Source: Atopsyche davidsoni (lineage: Eukaryota > Arthropoda > Insecta > Trichoptera > Hydrobiosidae). Taken from it: 64,000 bases of DNA. Below, piece after piece: positions 37,831-52,048 of this stretch. Location: assembly GCA_022113835.1 (NCBI GenBank), contig JAILWY010000012.1, positions 7,750,001 through 7,814,000 on the forward strand, in the 5' to 3' direction. The notes beneath the pieces were generated by a model. The model did not search any database. It saw only the letters and a program-made list of their open reading frames with translations, and had not been told where the DNA came from. Position 1 is the stretch's first letter, and every line of letters starts with the position of its first letter. Made by a program: the position numbers and the translations under genes.

Positions 37831-40800
37831 CTACTGCAAAAAAATCAGATTTATATTTATTCAGCAACTTTTCTATTATAGAAAAGAAGACAAACCAAAC
37901 TACACCCATTAGATGCTATTTCAACAGGCTTATATATGATTTTCTGGAAAGAACTATTATTTTGAAAATATTACGATATATATTTTTCGATTATTTTTTT
38001 AAAATAATTTGTTATCGTAGTTGCACATCGGCGGGCATACGTAAAACGGTCGCCGGGCGCAACTGTGCCCGCGGGCATAGGGTTTGGGACCTCTGCCTTA
38101 GAGCCTATTCCCAAGCATTACTACTGAATTTAGTCGTATCCTGTTGACTCCCTCGATATTAATAAATTCCTAAAAGAATATATATTTACATATCCATCAG
38201 CTCTTTTCCTTTGGCAGTTTTTCCCTTTTCCGACTATAAAAAATATAAGCTTTTGATGCTATAATGTGCGAAAACATACACAGTTGTGAAAATATCTCAT
38301 AAAGCTTCGCTTTTGCCGCATCAAAGGCGGTAGTCGTATGCAGCACATCATATTTCCATCGCTTTTTCTCCCTGCGCGAACAAGGTGTAGTCGAAAAATT
38401 GTCTAGTAAACGGAAAAGAGGCGGAAATCTGATCACTCCCTGCAGAGATGCCTCAAAATTGTATATCAAGAATCTTCTATACTTTTTTAACGTTGATGTT
38501 TTTGAAAAAAGAAAACATCCTGAAAATTAAAAACAAAATCATTTTAAAATCAATAGTAAAACCTTCTGTTTGAAAACTTGATCTGTAGTTTTGTAGGTTT
38601 TTTGTATGTTTTAGTATAATATAATGGATAATTCTGAATAATATAGGTAATATAATATACTATAATTTTCTATTTATATTGAATTTCATATTATAAACAG
38701 TATGAAATATAGCGTAAGTGTGATAAGAGCAAGCCTCGATAAATCATAAGCAAGCATATCGCTATATCGTAGATTTTATGATTTTCATTTGCTTATTCGG
38801 CAATTTTGTTATATTTTTGAACAAGTGATATAATATTTTAGATTTTGTTATACAAATCTTTGCACCCAAGAAACATTTTATAAAAATTACAACATAATGA
38901 AACGAATTATTATAACGACGACTTTGATTTACTTTACAACTGTTAGATAAATTATTTTTCCATGCTATCATTATAGTCATTATTCATATGAAGATATCTT
39001 TGGTTTTGTTTCAAATCTTCCTTTTATGGTATATATTCGCACGCAAGGCGGCAACACCTGCCCAGGAAATATGAAAAACTCCTAAGCCCCGTCAGTATTT
39101 TTTATGTTCGTTCCAGGCTCACCTCACAGGGGCGTGTGCCGTCATAAATGGGCCTTGTATCGCAAGGCCGGTATTCCCAGGCCGCTCCTACAGGAGACTC
39201 AATAAATATATTCAATGTGCTCAGGGCCTGGATGGAGCTCGCTCCAAATGGAAGTTGCTCCAAATGGAAGATCGTTTTACGATATGCAGGCGGGTGTAAT
39301 TTTATTGAGTACGAGGACACGTGCTGTCCTTCGGCTGGGGTACCTTTTTAGTTTAGTTTTCGTGTTGAGTTGCCAGTGGGTCAGAAGCTAAAGATAATAT
39401 GTATGTTTGTATGACGTCATTAGTTCATTCGCTTTGAAACATGCATTAGTTACTTACCGCTAATTTGCTCAAATAGCTAAAGTTAACCTAAACTGTTACA
39501 GTTTAATGATCGTCCATTGCCGTATGTAGCCCGCTCGCCAACACACAAGCGGTATGCACTAATTTTAATCATATATATATATTCATTCTTAAAGTAGTTA
39601 GCTCAGTTATAAACTTGTTTTTTTTTGTTACGTTTCACATAAATGTTGAAAAATCTTTACATTTATAAAGATAAAGCAAAGCCGTTAAAAAATTTAGATA
39701 GCAAAATAGTAAACATCCCTTTTCTTTTGAAAAATAATACAGTTGTATTTTATGTATGAAGAGATGCCGACTCCGAGTAAAAATGCAATATTGTTTATCT
39801 TCAAATGAAGATGGTTCCCGTACCGTCGTAGCTGGATGTTTTCCAGTCCGGCTGCACTCGGCTCGGCTAGGGGGGGCTTCCTTCCACCTAACCGCAACAA
39901 ATTCCACACTTAGCGAAGTTCTTATGTCTTTGCTCGGCTTCCATATCTCTTCGACCCCTTAGGGACTACGGGGTGATATATCGCAACGTTTTATTCGCTC
40001 ACGGGATAATTCTTTTTTCTTATTTTTGATCCTAATCAATTATTTCTCTCGAAGCCTTAAAATTTAAACAATAATAAAATCTCGGTTTTTTTGCATGATT
40101 TCATCATAATGAAAGTGGAGTATATCTAACTGATTTTTTTTCCACTCGCAAATAAAATAATGTTATCTTATAAAACACTCATACCTTAAGTCAGGGTACT
40201 TTTTACGCCCAATTAAAAACAAGTATATATTAAAGCAATACATAGACTACGTGAGTTAACCTTGATCAAATAAAAAAATGAAATCTTGACCGACGCTCGT
40301 AGAAGTGCGCTCGCTTTGTAAGAATGTCTAAAAAAATGATTGCATATTTAAGTTTAGTTTTCTTTTATGGTTTCTACACAGAAAAATGTATAAGTTTCTA
40401 AACAAATATTGAAAAATTGACGACATGTTTGTTTAGGATACTTTTATTCCTAAATAAAATTTTATATTACTGGAATATTGTTTCCAAGAGCGTAAATATG
40501 CAATAAAAACAGGCATTTACGTTAAAATTATTTGTACAATAAGCAGTCGTCTGAAGTTCTTAATTATCGTTTCTAAGTACCAATGAATCCTTTATAATTA
40601 AAACATGAAACGGAAACAACAATAAAACTAGTATCGAGGAAACAAAAAAGAAAATATTCCTTTATAGATCCTCAGAGAGAAATACACAAACGGAGTTCAA
40701 TTCTCAAATGTCAAAAATTTGAATCTAGAAGTAACCTCAAAGAGTTTTACTTCCCCAAGGCATACTATCCTGAGAGAAAAAAAATTCTTTCGTTCTTTGT

Positions 40801-43800
40801 AGTTTGACAACAAAAAGTTGTATACTCGAAATGAGTACATCTGAGAGAAGAAATTCCCGGTCTCGCGACAAAGCGAGCCTTTCCCTGGAGATTGAATTTC
40901 TGGCACCGGTATCGAGAGATCATAAACAGCAGCCGGCGCGACGGACGGCCGGGGCTCCTGAATGGAATCGAAAAACCTCAGCCAAGTTCACCGCACGTTT
41001 GATGAACGATTTGGAAGTTTGCGACAGGCAGTCCTGGCATATTTGAAAAAGTTTGCTTCTCTGCAATAATCATATGGCCCTGCTTACTGGATCATCGTTT
41101 ATTTTTAACATTTTTATTTTTATGTAGATCCATACTCTTTTTAACAACAGTGAAAAGTTACAACTTAAAGTGAAACATATGATGGATTAGTCGAAGTATC
41201 GATGATTAAAAACCTTAAAAAATACATATAAAGTTAACATCCCCACACATACAAATTCACACGTTTGAATTGTTTCTTTTTTGTAGATGATATAGTAGTA
41301 AATCATTTGCAACCGCATTCACATACTTATCAAAGACTTGCCTTCAGAAAAGTCGCCATAATATTATATATTATAATTGATATCGGAATATCACCTTGTT
41401 ATGTACGTTGTAGACGTAGTTTATTATTTAATGTTATCGTGCCGCAATGGCTAAGAAGATAATGACAACGTATATGAAGTAGAGCCATACAGAGTAACAA
41501 ATAAACTATATTAGTTTAATCATACGATAACGACAATGAAACGAAACTATTGCCGTGATTTTTTTATTATTATTTATATCAATAGTAAGAAGTATCATAT
41601 CGTAGATCTCAAATTAGATCTTCACCATATATCAATACCTCATATAAATACTTGGTTATCTTTATTTTTAATTTGCAGTTACAGTATGCCAACGCATTCC
41701 TTTTCTGAACATAGTAATATTTATACAAAGTTAACCTAAATGTGAAAATTTGTGAGACCACTACGTGTGTTTGATATTTTTTTTTAGTTAAATTGCATCA
41801 GAAACAATAAGTTTATGTGTTTGCTTATATTAAGTTAAAATCCGAAAATGAAGCTCTTTGCAAAAGAAATCACTTTTACGAGAATGTATTTAATATATAT
41901 ATTCGTTCCCGATAAACTACTAAGCTCTCGTGTCACAATGTTTATCCTGTCCTGCTTCCGCTGAAAATAAACTTTTTATAGATCGAACGGAAAGTTTTAA
42001 TTTATATTTTGGACTTTAAGTGCTTTGCGCGTAGTGGCCGGTCGCCTAGCAACGATAGATATAATTGGGCGGGCGCCGTCAACAAAACAACCAGCTCACC
42101 GCCCGCCAGTTAACTTTTTGCTTCTCGGAGCACATCAGCGGCAGTCCTGATGTGCTCCCTCCGCCCCGAGCAGAAGGCTTCCTCGTGACTTTAGGAAGAC
42201 AAATACGCGCCCGAAAGAGCTCGGAACGATTGTTATCGAGAAAAAGCGCCGCACTACTGAAATAACATCTCCTGGAAGTAACTTAGTAAGTAATACTGAT
42301 GTTTTCACCAAGTTTTATTTTTTTCTAATAATATATTTAATGAACAGTTTTTTTTTATTTCAAAGCCGGGTTGGCCTTGGTTATAAGTTAAAATAAGATA
42401 TTCATTATTTATTTAAACTTATATATATGGGATTCTGAATGAATAAAAATGGATTGATCTGATAAAATAAACGTATAAAATAAATGTTTAAAATAAAATA
42501 AATATTTTCATTTGCAACTCATTATAAAACAATCTTTTTTTATAATGGAATAAAGCTTAGCAAATAAGCAGAATGTTTTCAGTAAATAATACTTTTATTG
42601 ATCCCTACTGTTGGTGGTCTCGTGTACACTCACACCATTTGCTCTTGTACTAAATTGATTTTTGTTGTACTCGTATTTTTAGTTATATTAATGGATTGAA
42701 TTGATTGGAAAAAATAAGAAATAAATATGAATAACTAGAAATAATTTTTATACAATTAACCTTATAGATTTTTGTTTTTTTGTAGGATTTTTATTTAACA
42801 TATATTTTATATAGGCCACATAGCTTATTAAATCGTTATAATTTTTTTAGCTATAAATGTAACGTAATTTTTCCCCACCAGATAATATATTAATTTATAG
42901 GACGTAATTAAATGTGGTTATTTAAAGTACGAAGTAAATCATTTGTAATTTAAAGAAATAATTTTAAATTCTAGTATTCTGTGACATTGAAATCACTCAA
43001 TGGATGTACATTTTTATATAATAATGCCACATCAATTTATCGACGTGAGCACCTATTGATATATACAATATTATATATCTTAAATGTGGCCTCGTAAATT
43101 ATCAATCGTATAGGTAACTATTTACTATCAGTTATATAATTTATCGGTAATACATTAGAAGGGTTTTGTGGAGGCGACACTTCGTCATGTACCCTAATCA
43201 TTGTTTAATGCCTCCATGTAAGTTTCACTATCAAAGTTGGATTGTAAATTGGCCGTTGGAACTTCGATCGTTATAGCCCAGTTCTGATTTGCTTAATCTT
43301 GTATGTGCGATACACGGAAGGGTCGATTTTTTTCTTGCTATTGTACTCCAGCTTGCGATACAGGAGAAACACACGTGGAAAGCTGATTGTACACGGGCTT
43401 TAAAACAATCCAGCATATGAAATATATATATATAAATATATATACATATTCATTATATTTAATAAATTGATTGTGTTTTTGATGTTTTACTGCTGTTGAC
43501 TTGATAAGTAAATAACTGCTCAATTTGTTCATAATGATAACGGTTAAATAATAATTATGTTGTTTTCTCATATATTATCTGTTCGTAGATAATTTAAGTT
43601 ACAAAATAAAAACATATTCCGTATTTTAAAATTTAATTTGGATCATAATTAATGAAACCAAATATTTACATATACACCAGCAAACCTTTGAAAAAATATT
43701 TTGGCGAGAAGTATTACAACGAATAAATATGTTAAACGTTTTCTACTGATGCACATTTTAAAACGTTTTATTTTTACGTATTATGCTTTACTCCGATTAA

Positions 43801-44256
43801 TTAATTTACATTCAACTGAAATCCATCTCAAATTATTTTTGTGTTTATTTTTGGTATTTTTACTTTATATTTCTCTTCCGAAAATGGTTTCTAGATTTCT
43901 CCAGTTATTTCAGCCAAACAGATAGCAAAATATAAAAGAAAAATAACGAAGATAAAACCCAAAAAAACAATTCAACTTGGACATCCCTCGAAAACCTGAA
44001 AATAAACCTAATTGAGATTACTTTGGATTCATCTGTTGACGGAAACATAAAATATATACGGTTTATTTTTATTACATATTTAGTGACGCTGAATATTTTT
44101 TGAGCATAACCTTTTTAGAGGCCCAAATTCAGTCCTTAATATTATTTACTAAATTACAAACTTCACAAATTACCAATCATACAAACAGTACGCATTTTTT
44201 TTCCAAATCAACTACAGCCAACAAAAATACTGGTTATTGATTTAGTGTTTGTATAT

Positions 44257-44323
44257 AACAAACATCAATACGTTCTGAGAGACGGTCACCAACCTCTTCT
44301 AAGGAGAAATGCCTGAAGAAGAA
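44257..44323 (-). repeat. Dispersed repeat fragment, copy C
   Basis: On the minus strand it reads CTTCTTCAGGCATTTCTCC, TTAGAAGAGGTTGGTGACC and GTCTCTCAGAACGTA, the same layout as copies A and B, in the first intron of the PDZ gene. Confidence 0.5.
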
Positions 44324-44886
44324 TATATTATATAACAGACGTGTAATTTTCATCCCACCATTAATTTTCATCACACATCTCAGACACATCCAAAAACTAA
44401 TCGCTAATAAGGCCCAACGTCTGGATGTAAACATAGTATAGTTATTTATGTATTTCTCTTTGAGCTGTGAGAATAATATATCAAAGTTATTCTAGAATAT
44501 AAAGCGAGGTATATTAATGGCGTTCGTTTGCATGAAATTCCATCAGGGAGAAGGGAAGCGGAAATCTGTCCGGGGTACTGAGGTTTGATCACTGAAGCGT
44601 TGCAATTGTCCTTAGCCAACCTGCGACGAGCTTGCTTCCCGAGCCTTTGCCGCTATCGTGAGTTAATTTATATGAGAGCCATGTTCCCCGCAGCCGCGGC
44701 ACTCGGGCTCATGCCAGTGTGTATTCCGATAATTTGCTTAACGCCATGCTCAAATATATTAACGCATTGGCTTTGGCATGGCGCTGTATTCACACAAGGT
44801 ATTGTTTATATAACATAACAATATCTATATTTACGTACGTTTTATTATAAATATTTATTTTTAATGTATTGGCCTATTAATATCAA

Positions 44887-45322
44887 CTAGAAATGTTGCC
44901 CGTCACAGAATGACGTCTTCGGAGGCATTTTGAGTTATTAATGATGTGATTAATAATTTCTAACGCAATTCGATAAAAAAATTAAAATTGGTACTTGTGT
45001 CAAACTGACATAAATTGATTTTTTTCTAAGAAGCATCAAAATTTGTTTTTTTGTAAAAATTCTAAATTTGAAATTCCTGCGTTGAACAATAAAATTCTAT
45101 AATTCGTACATTTTGAAACTCGCTAAAGCATATTTTATAGTTTTATTAAATAAGTTTATGAAAAAAAAAAATATATAATCCTATCGTCTTGAAATTCGGC
45201 ACATAGTTGCGGAAAAATTTACTAAACTTACATGCAAAAAATCAGCGTTGTATCTTTTAAGATATTCTATAGAAAACCAAAAATGAAACATACACACACA
45301 CAATGGATATTATTATAGTAGA
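44887..45322 (-). mobile_element. Non-autonomous Helitron, copy 2
   Basis: A 436-bp relative of the element at 5261-5981, in the same orientation, lying in the first intron of the PDZ gene. On the minus strand it begins TCTACTATAATAATATCC and ends CTAG. A clean hairpin (CGTCA-TTCTG-TGACG, 44901-44915) lies about 10 bases before the end, and the insertion is again between A and T. Shared blocks with copy 1 include TTGGTACTTGTGTCAA, CTATCGTCTTGAAATTCGG and an (AC)n-AATGG stretch near the TC end. It encodes no protein. Confidence 0.82.
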
Positions 45323-48300
45323 TTGTGTGTAATTTCACACACCTTCTGATAGATAGAAGTTGTATATATTGAATAATTAATTTAAAAAATCAAATGTACC
45401 ACATTTTAATGAATGCAATATATTATTTTTTTGTAAATTAAAATTACTTTTCGTCAATATTTGTTTTCATAATAGTTTACAATAATATTTTATTATTTTT
45501 TACGAATTAGAGTAATATTAATATTTCCTGTCGGACATAATTGCATAACCATTAATAAACAAACGTTGGTGCAACAAGAATTTATTGTATGTTATCGTTT
45601 GTGTAACTTATATAACCAAGTACTCTAATATTGAGCACAATTATATAAAGCAATACCAGTGTTACATCACTATCCATTATCCATATTGTATGTTCAGTCT
45701 TTTTAAAATGTATTACTTTTTATAAGGGATTAAATACACGGCTGACCTGATACGAGGGGTGTTGTTACGTCGTACCCGGGAGTCCAGAGTGGGTACATTA
45801 CAACACAAAATGGAGCCCATAAAACATAAAGCTGTCGTTCATTTATCCTTTGTGATCCCCTAATGCCGCGAGGCCGCGTCGCGGGGATTTGCTTAAGCCC
45901 GCCGCCCACGGCTGAACCCACCGGAATGCAAAAATTCAACTGGAATAATGCCTGTAATTCAACGGCAAATGGCAATACGTGCGCCCATAACGACGCCAGA
46001 AATTAAAATCACCTGAAAATGTTCAATTTGAAGTAAAGCATGATATTACAAGGCGTGGCTCTGAGGTATGGTGTCATTCCGAGCGAATCTTAGTGCCTCT
46101 GAACTAACTGCGTACTAAATATAATCTGAGAAACCCAGCATTTTCCGCCAGAGACTCAATTTTAAAATATATATATTTTAATTTCACTCAAATTTGGTGA
46201 CCTAATTGATTTTATGTGTTTGGATTCCTTAAATTTATTTTTATAAAAGAAAAATCGATAAAAAATATTTTTTCGTAGTTTATTTGCTTTGACTTTTCTA
46301 CAAAGCTTTATTTATACATACTATTTTTTAAACTATAATTTGTCCAAATCCAGCTGTGTTTATATCATATGCTTATTTCATATATACTTGAATGTAAAAA
46401 AACATTTTGACGAATGACAGTAGTTATAAGTGTGATATATTTAACTTAAATAAATATATCTGAGATACTTTGGTATTCTTGGGTCTCTTTGACATGTGAT
46501 TCTAACATTAGGTCGTTTTGTTTATCCGTTTCAACTTTACGCACGCCAAACTTTAAAGATATTCAATAACATCTTTATGTTGTTAATAATTAAAGTTCAT
46601 TGGTTTATAAGTACAGCAGATGGTCATGTTTACACATACCCAAAACCTGTTATTACTGCCTCGTATATATTATTAATCAACGTTTGATAATTAATGCGAG
46701 GCTACAATCTCGTGGGGATATCCCAGCAGCGTCAGAGAGATCTCATCTTATCCCTGCATTCGGTATTCCCCGTGGAGTCTCTAGGGTGAAATACCAATTA
46801 CTCGTTACAAACATTAGCCTGTATTCCCTGTCATGTTTGATATAAGCCGCTTAGTTTAAAACTATTTATTTTTAAATTTAAATCTCTATTTAAAAAAAAT
46901 ATTTTGAATATATTAAACTGTCAACATCTAAATGAATAAAATGCTAAAAAAAATTATAAATTTTAATTGTATATTGTTTAACTATTATTTAATATTAATC
47001 TTTAACTACAAACTCCTTAGAAAGTTAGTGGTTTTATTATACGGAGTTTGAGAATTACCATAATCTGTTAATCTTATTCCCCATTTTCTTGATTTTAACG
47101 AAGACAATTTTACCTCAAGAATTCAAAAATAACTTTCGAATTATTACATAATAAATTGACTGTCAAAAAAATCATAATTCATTGAATTTAAAATCTTGTT
47201 ATTCTAAGAAAAGCGTATTTTTTTGATTACTGGAATCTATCACGAAAAGTATCATAAAAAATATATTGCATCACGTGCTTTATAAACCATGTTAGATTAT
47301 ACGTATTAAAAGGATTAATATTTGAATATATTAATGTCGCATGCATTTGTTTATACTTGTTTTTCTTAAATTTCAAATTATACATAATTGAATTTACAAA
47401 AAAATCAATCATCAGAACAAATAATCTTATAACTTCAAAATATATTAACTTAAGTCACGATTCAACATCTTTATTGTTTGTATTGTATTATGAAATTCAG
47501 GTCTTGTCGATTCTTCATGAATTACATTCGGCAGATGACATTAAAGTAACACATATTTATCTAAAGAGCTGTGGGTTTTAAATTAATATACCGTAATTAT
47601 ACATGTCATTTTTTTATGTGATTCTGAAATTTTTTATAAAATACTTTTACAAATAAAAAGAAAATAACATATTTCCTAATGTTTTATATATACATCTGTG
47701 TTTTCCAATATTTCATCTTCATATTTAAAACAATCCCATGAGTTTTATACGATTATATAAATTCAATCTATATTATTATAAACTCCTCCAGTTTTGCATA
47801 AATTTTCATGCAAATCTCTCGGTTACATGTTGAAGTGTGGCTCTCACAAGCATGCACTTGCCTCACAGGAAGGCCTCGTCAGGCTTCAGTCTGTTTGCCG
47901 GGCAAATACTTCCGTGATATTTACTTTAACTGGTAACAAGCCGCGTCAAACTCGCAAATAATAGCTCCGTGCCGAGTACGGAGTGCGGTCGGAGCAAAAT
48001 CATATGCAACGGGAAGCTCCACTGGCTTCTCGACACAACAATTCAAGGGATTTATAATAGCGTCATATGCCACTTCTTAAGTTAAATCTATTAATGATCG
48101 CGTGCAATAAAACTTTTGCGCTTTATACTTAGTCTTATATTTATCTAAGCTCAAGTCATTTTTATTATTTGTTGAAAATCACATCTGTTTCGAACGGCGA
48201 AACCGAGCAATAGCAAACCATGTTTTTTTTTCTGTAATGAAATTCAGTCGTGTTAAACAAAGCTCCGGTTAAGTGCAGAGACTTTGATTTGCTTAGTTTT

Positions 48301-51300
48301 AAAAGTTTTCTAATAGTAATGTCTGATTTTTGTCTATTATGTATGTCTCAGTGGAAATATCTAAACTTTTTTTAGCGACTTATAATTAAATTAAGTCACT
48401 TACAATTTAAGAAATGAATATCAAACCATTACTTTTTTAATGTCAATATTATTTAAATCGATAAAGGTCAGATATGGATATTTCAATAATAGGTTTTACA
48501 CATTAAAACAATTAAAACATAATAATTTTACAGGTGTTAACCCCTTTTTGTAGGTATTTAATAATCATCAACTATAAACGATTTTAGCTTTTTTTTTATA
48601 AACTTAGACTCTTAATAGGTGGTTTGTAAGATAAACAGTTGCGTGCCGGTGATTTGCGTGGGGCCGCGTTTAGAGCGTTTTGTTTTTATTTTTATATAAT
48701 TTTGCGTGATCTGAAGCAGCACGCCACGGCTAAATGTGTTTCTAATCCTGGCTGGGGCTCAATATTGATATTTCTTTAATACGCTACATTAGTCGAAAGA
48801 ATTTCACGGGAACAAAGGAAAAATGTGGGTTATAACGACTCATGCAAACTAATCACGATGCAGTAAATAAACTGCACAATCGAGCGGCTGAAATTTTTTA
48901 TGCAATATTATTTTATAAATATAGTCAGTAAACAAAATATTTATTTTTCCAACACTAAAGTCATTGATTTTTGAAGAATTTAATGGTTTTATACTAATTT
49001 AACCACTTACTTCACTATCAAATTGTTATAGTAATTTTAACATGTTACACGATAAACATTAAAATATATTTTTTTAAAAGAGATAAGGATAGTACTTATA
49101 ATCAATAGGGTGATAACAAAAAATAAATAGAAAAATCAATGAATAATGAAAATATATACATCAAAATTTACTGTAACTACATGATATCCTGGAAATTCGT
49201 ACAAAATATATTTAGATTTGTTTTCGCGAGTGAAATGTATTTCGATCTGTAGCCTAGCCGCTGTCCACGCAACTAAGCCCGAAATGCCTAAATTGGGTGC
49301 GGTGACATAAGCTTGTTTCGTCTGTTAAGTTTTAACAGTTCTAATATTAACAGTACTATCTTAACAACTACAAGAAATGGTATTAAAAAAAATCCTAAAA
49401 CCTGTACTGCTCTTCAATTACTTTTGTGTTTTTGTGGTTCGAATTTCTAAAGTAAGAAAAACGGGTTACATTTCCAATAAAAACTTATATTTAACTGAAA
49501 AACTTTCAACGCCCAGATATTTTCCATCGAAATCAAATTATCCCAAATAATAAAGGTATTAAAAGGTATATTTTCAGCGTATAAAGGCTCAAGTTTATTA
49601 TCATATTTTCGGGTATAAAAAGTAACGTCGCAAGCCATCTGATATCGATTTTCAGTGGCACAGTGGTCTGGTCGGCCCGGCGGGCGCTGGAGGAGCGGAT
49701 TATGACAGGCGGCCGAGACCGAAGGGCATTTTTTATTTTCATATTAAAACATACCCAGCTGTAATATTTTCCAAGTGGTTAATTTCTCGCGGTCTTTCAA
49801 TTTCGCAGATATTTTTAACTTTAAATTGTTTCAACGATCCAAAATATGTCAATGCGAATTTACGTTGTAGTAATTTTGAACTAAACACGAAAATATATTC
49901 CACATTTTTAATAATGTGTTATCTGAATGAATACTTATATCTTATAAGATTTTTAGACTGAACATTATCAACCTGAAAATGTCATGCTTAAAAACGATGA
50001 AAGTTCGATATTTTAACTGTAATTAACATCAGATGTTTTTTGTATATAATTTTTATTAAGGAAGATTCTTATTGAATTGAAATTTAACAAATTTTTATAC
50101 GATATTTGACATACAAAGAAAGTAAAGAATACAAGCACATCAATCAAGTTTCGACATCCAAATATATTTTTTAGAAATTTGTTTAATGGGTGTTAATCTA
50201 TTAACAACCTATATATGTGCCTCCTTATTCATGTTCATACAGATTTCTGGCCAGAACACAAAATTCTGTATTAAAATGCAATATAAAAACCTAAAGATTC
50301 ACAATTAACAAAACCACACTTTTACTGCTTTAGTTTACTATTAGCTATTTCTATTTTATTAAATTATCTGTACATAAAAAAATTAAGTTTACTTCATTCT
50401 ACCTGCCACTTCAAAAACTTTTTGGTCGATCATTTCTCTAACCTTCACGATAAATATATATATATAAGTATAGTTTAAAAATGTTTTGCTTTAATGCCGA
50501 TAGCAGGTTATAATAAACATAACTAAATATGTGAAATGTATGAGGGATTATTTTTCAAGGAATAATTAATATTCAGCTTTTGAAAGCTCATATTTACTCT
50601 TCATACTCAAATCGTACTATAACATAATTTAAATGCTCATGATACGTATAAACTTTCTACATTTCTCCGGATAGAATTCACACAAAGGACGTCAGTTGGG
50701 GTCACAATAATAATTTCCCCGAATTCCGCGAGTCGTTCGTGTAAATAATTCATGGCCCCCTATTTACAGTTGTGGTGAATCATCCCTGGGGTAGCGTGCG
50801 GAATGTTTATTTGTAGCATGTCAACAAAAATATACATAGCGTATTACAGTTTCTAATTTTTATTTAATTCCATCCAAAATATGTGATGAATATGAAGAAC
50901 ATTCGACACTTCTGAAAATAATCTTTCACCGCATTTCACCCTATCAAACAGCTGATCCAATTGGAATTTCGTTTTTCCTTCACAAATATGTGCAACATAC
51001 TGAAATCTGCAAAAAATAAAAGTTTTTTCTATTTGATTATTTCATTACTTAAATCATATAACGTCATTCTTGTTTATTAATTATTATAGCTGCTCATTGA
51101 TCCTGAAGTTTTAAATAAAATAATATAACCCATTCAATTTTGCATTAAGTTTAAAAAATATGTATGGTGTTTAAAAATTCGTTGTGCAGTTACTGAGTTT
51201 TTTTTTCTTTTACGGCGTATGAGACTGTGTTAACCGTGTTTAGGGGTCATAATTCTCTATCTTGGTTGTATTTTTTTATCTGTGAGATATAAATCCTAAA

Positions 51301-51903
51301 TTCAAAACAATGAGTTTTCTAAATGCCACAATGGCTACTAACACTAATTGACATTTTAACATGACAAAGCTTGGCATAAAAGATAAAAAGTTTATCCCAT
51401 TTCTTTTCTGTCAGACGGGTCAGGCTAATTTAATATCTCACATTGATGTTCGTACTAAATTCATTTTTATAGATATTTTTGGAGCAACGTATGATGTTAC
51501 TACAATCAATGGGCACGTTTGTAAAATATTCCACATTTGATTAACTCCAATCATTTATTGAGTATTACCTAATCGTATGTCAATCTCGTAAATTTTAAAT
51601 CTTCGGCAATGGAGATAATTACGTACACTGCATTTATTTCAATAATGTGCAATATACAAAAATACATAAGTTTCATTTTAAAGTAAACAGTTTATACGTT
51701 ACAAGCTCATTTCCCATTCTTATGAAATTATATACATTTAATTTTTATTTTTATAAACATAAATTCATTGTTATTTATTATACTTCAACACGGGTCTTTG
51801 AAACTAACCAATAACCTTACATCAATAATATCGTCCAGTTTCTGATTCTGATTAAATGATAGAACTTACTTATTTGTGTGCTAATATTGTAATTTTTTGA
51901 CAG

Positions 51904-52048
51904 GCGGGATACCGGGAAGGCAGGTCCTACCTGCAGACGAGCGCGCCCAACATCCATGAGCTGGCGACGAGGACGGTGACCATGAGCAGAGACACGCCCG
52001 AAGGAACCCACGGCTTCGGCATCTGCGTCAAGGGAGGCAAGGATGCGG
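51904..52048 (+). CDS. Coding exon 2: start of PDZ domain
   Basis: Exon of 145 nt with a clear acceptor (T-rich tract then TTGACAG) and donor G|GTAACA. It is read in phase 0, continuous with the end of the previous exon, and ends after the first base of a Gly codon. The product begins AGYREGRSYLQTSAPN, then RTVTMSRDTPEGTHGFGIC and VKGGKDAG. RTVTMSRD fits PDZ strand A, and HGFGICVKGG fits the carboxylate-binding loop plus strand B (GFGI replaces the classical GLGF). PDZ domains bind C-terminal tails of membrane and cytoskeletal partners. Codon use is markedly GC-rich compared with the flanking intron. The split after strand B, with the rest of the fold in the next exon, is a normal PDZ gene layout. 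The family call rests mainly on the next exon. Confidence 0.88.

Larger units (their letters stand above)
36372..38095 (-). mobile_element. Non-autonomous hAT element with internal tandem array
   Basis: A 1724-bp element with short imperfect terminal inverted repeats: the left end is CGGGGGTCCCCAACC and the reverse complement of the right end is CAGAGGTCCCAAACC. It is flanked by 8-bp near-identical duplications, CCCTAGAG (36364-36371) and CCTTAGAG (38096-38103). TIRs of this form with an 8-bp duplication are diagnostic of the hAT superfamily. On the minus strand near the left end a short frame reads SKYRPRLTDEHI, the C-terminal signature of hAT transposases, so the element derives from an autonomous copy by internal loss. 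Most of the middle is a 51-bp tandem array. It sits in the first intron, only 39 bp beyond the exon 1 donor. The one mismatch between the duplications suggests moderate age. Confidence 0.85.
38104..51903 (+). other. Rest of the first intron of the PDZ gene
   Basis: About 13.8 kb of intron between the hAT element and exon 2, interrupted by Helitron copy 2 and dispersed repeat copy C. No nested gene recognised. GC patches at about 39030-39340, 39760-39970, 40840-41040, 42020-42260, 44530-44790, 45750-45990, 46700-46830, 47830-48060, 48630-48770, 49640-49735 and 50680-50820. Confidence 0.7.

Noticed and set aside
36846..38147. 433-codon plus-strand frame (and 357-codon minus frame) as real protein genes
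   Set aside because: Both are generated by the 51-bp tandem unit being a multiple of three; the plus frame also runs through the non-coding right end of the hAT element, and no promoter or known motif is present.
49430..49460. tRNA-like GGTTCGAAT stretch
   Set aside because: No acceptor stem, D-loop or anticodon arm can be arranged around it.
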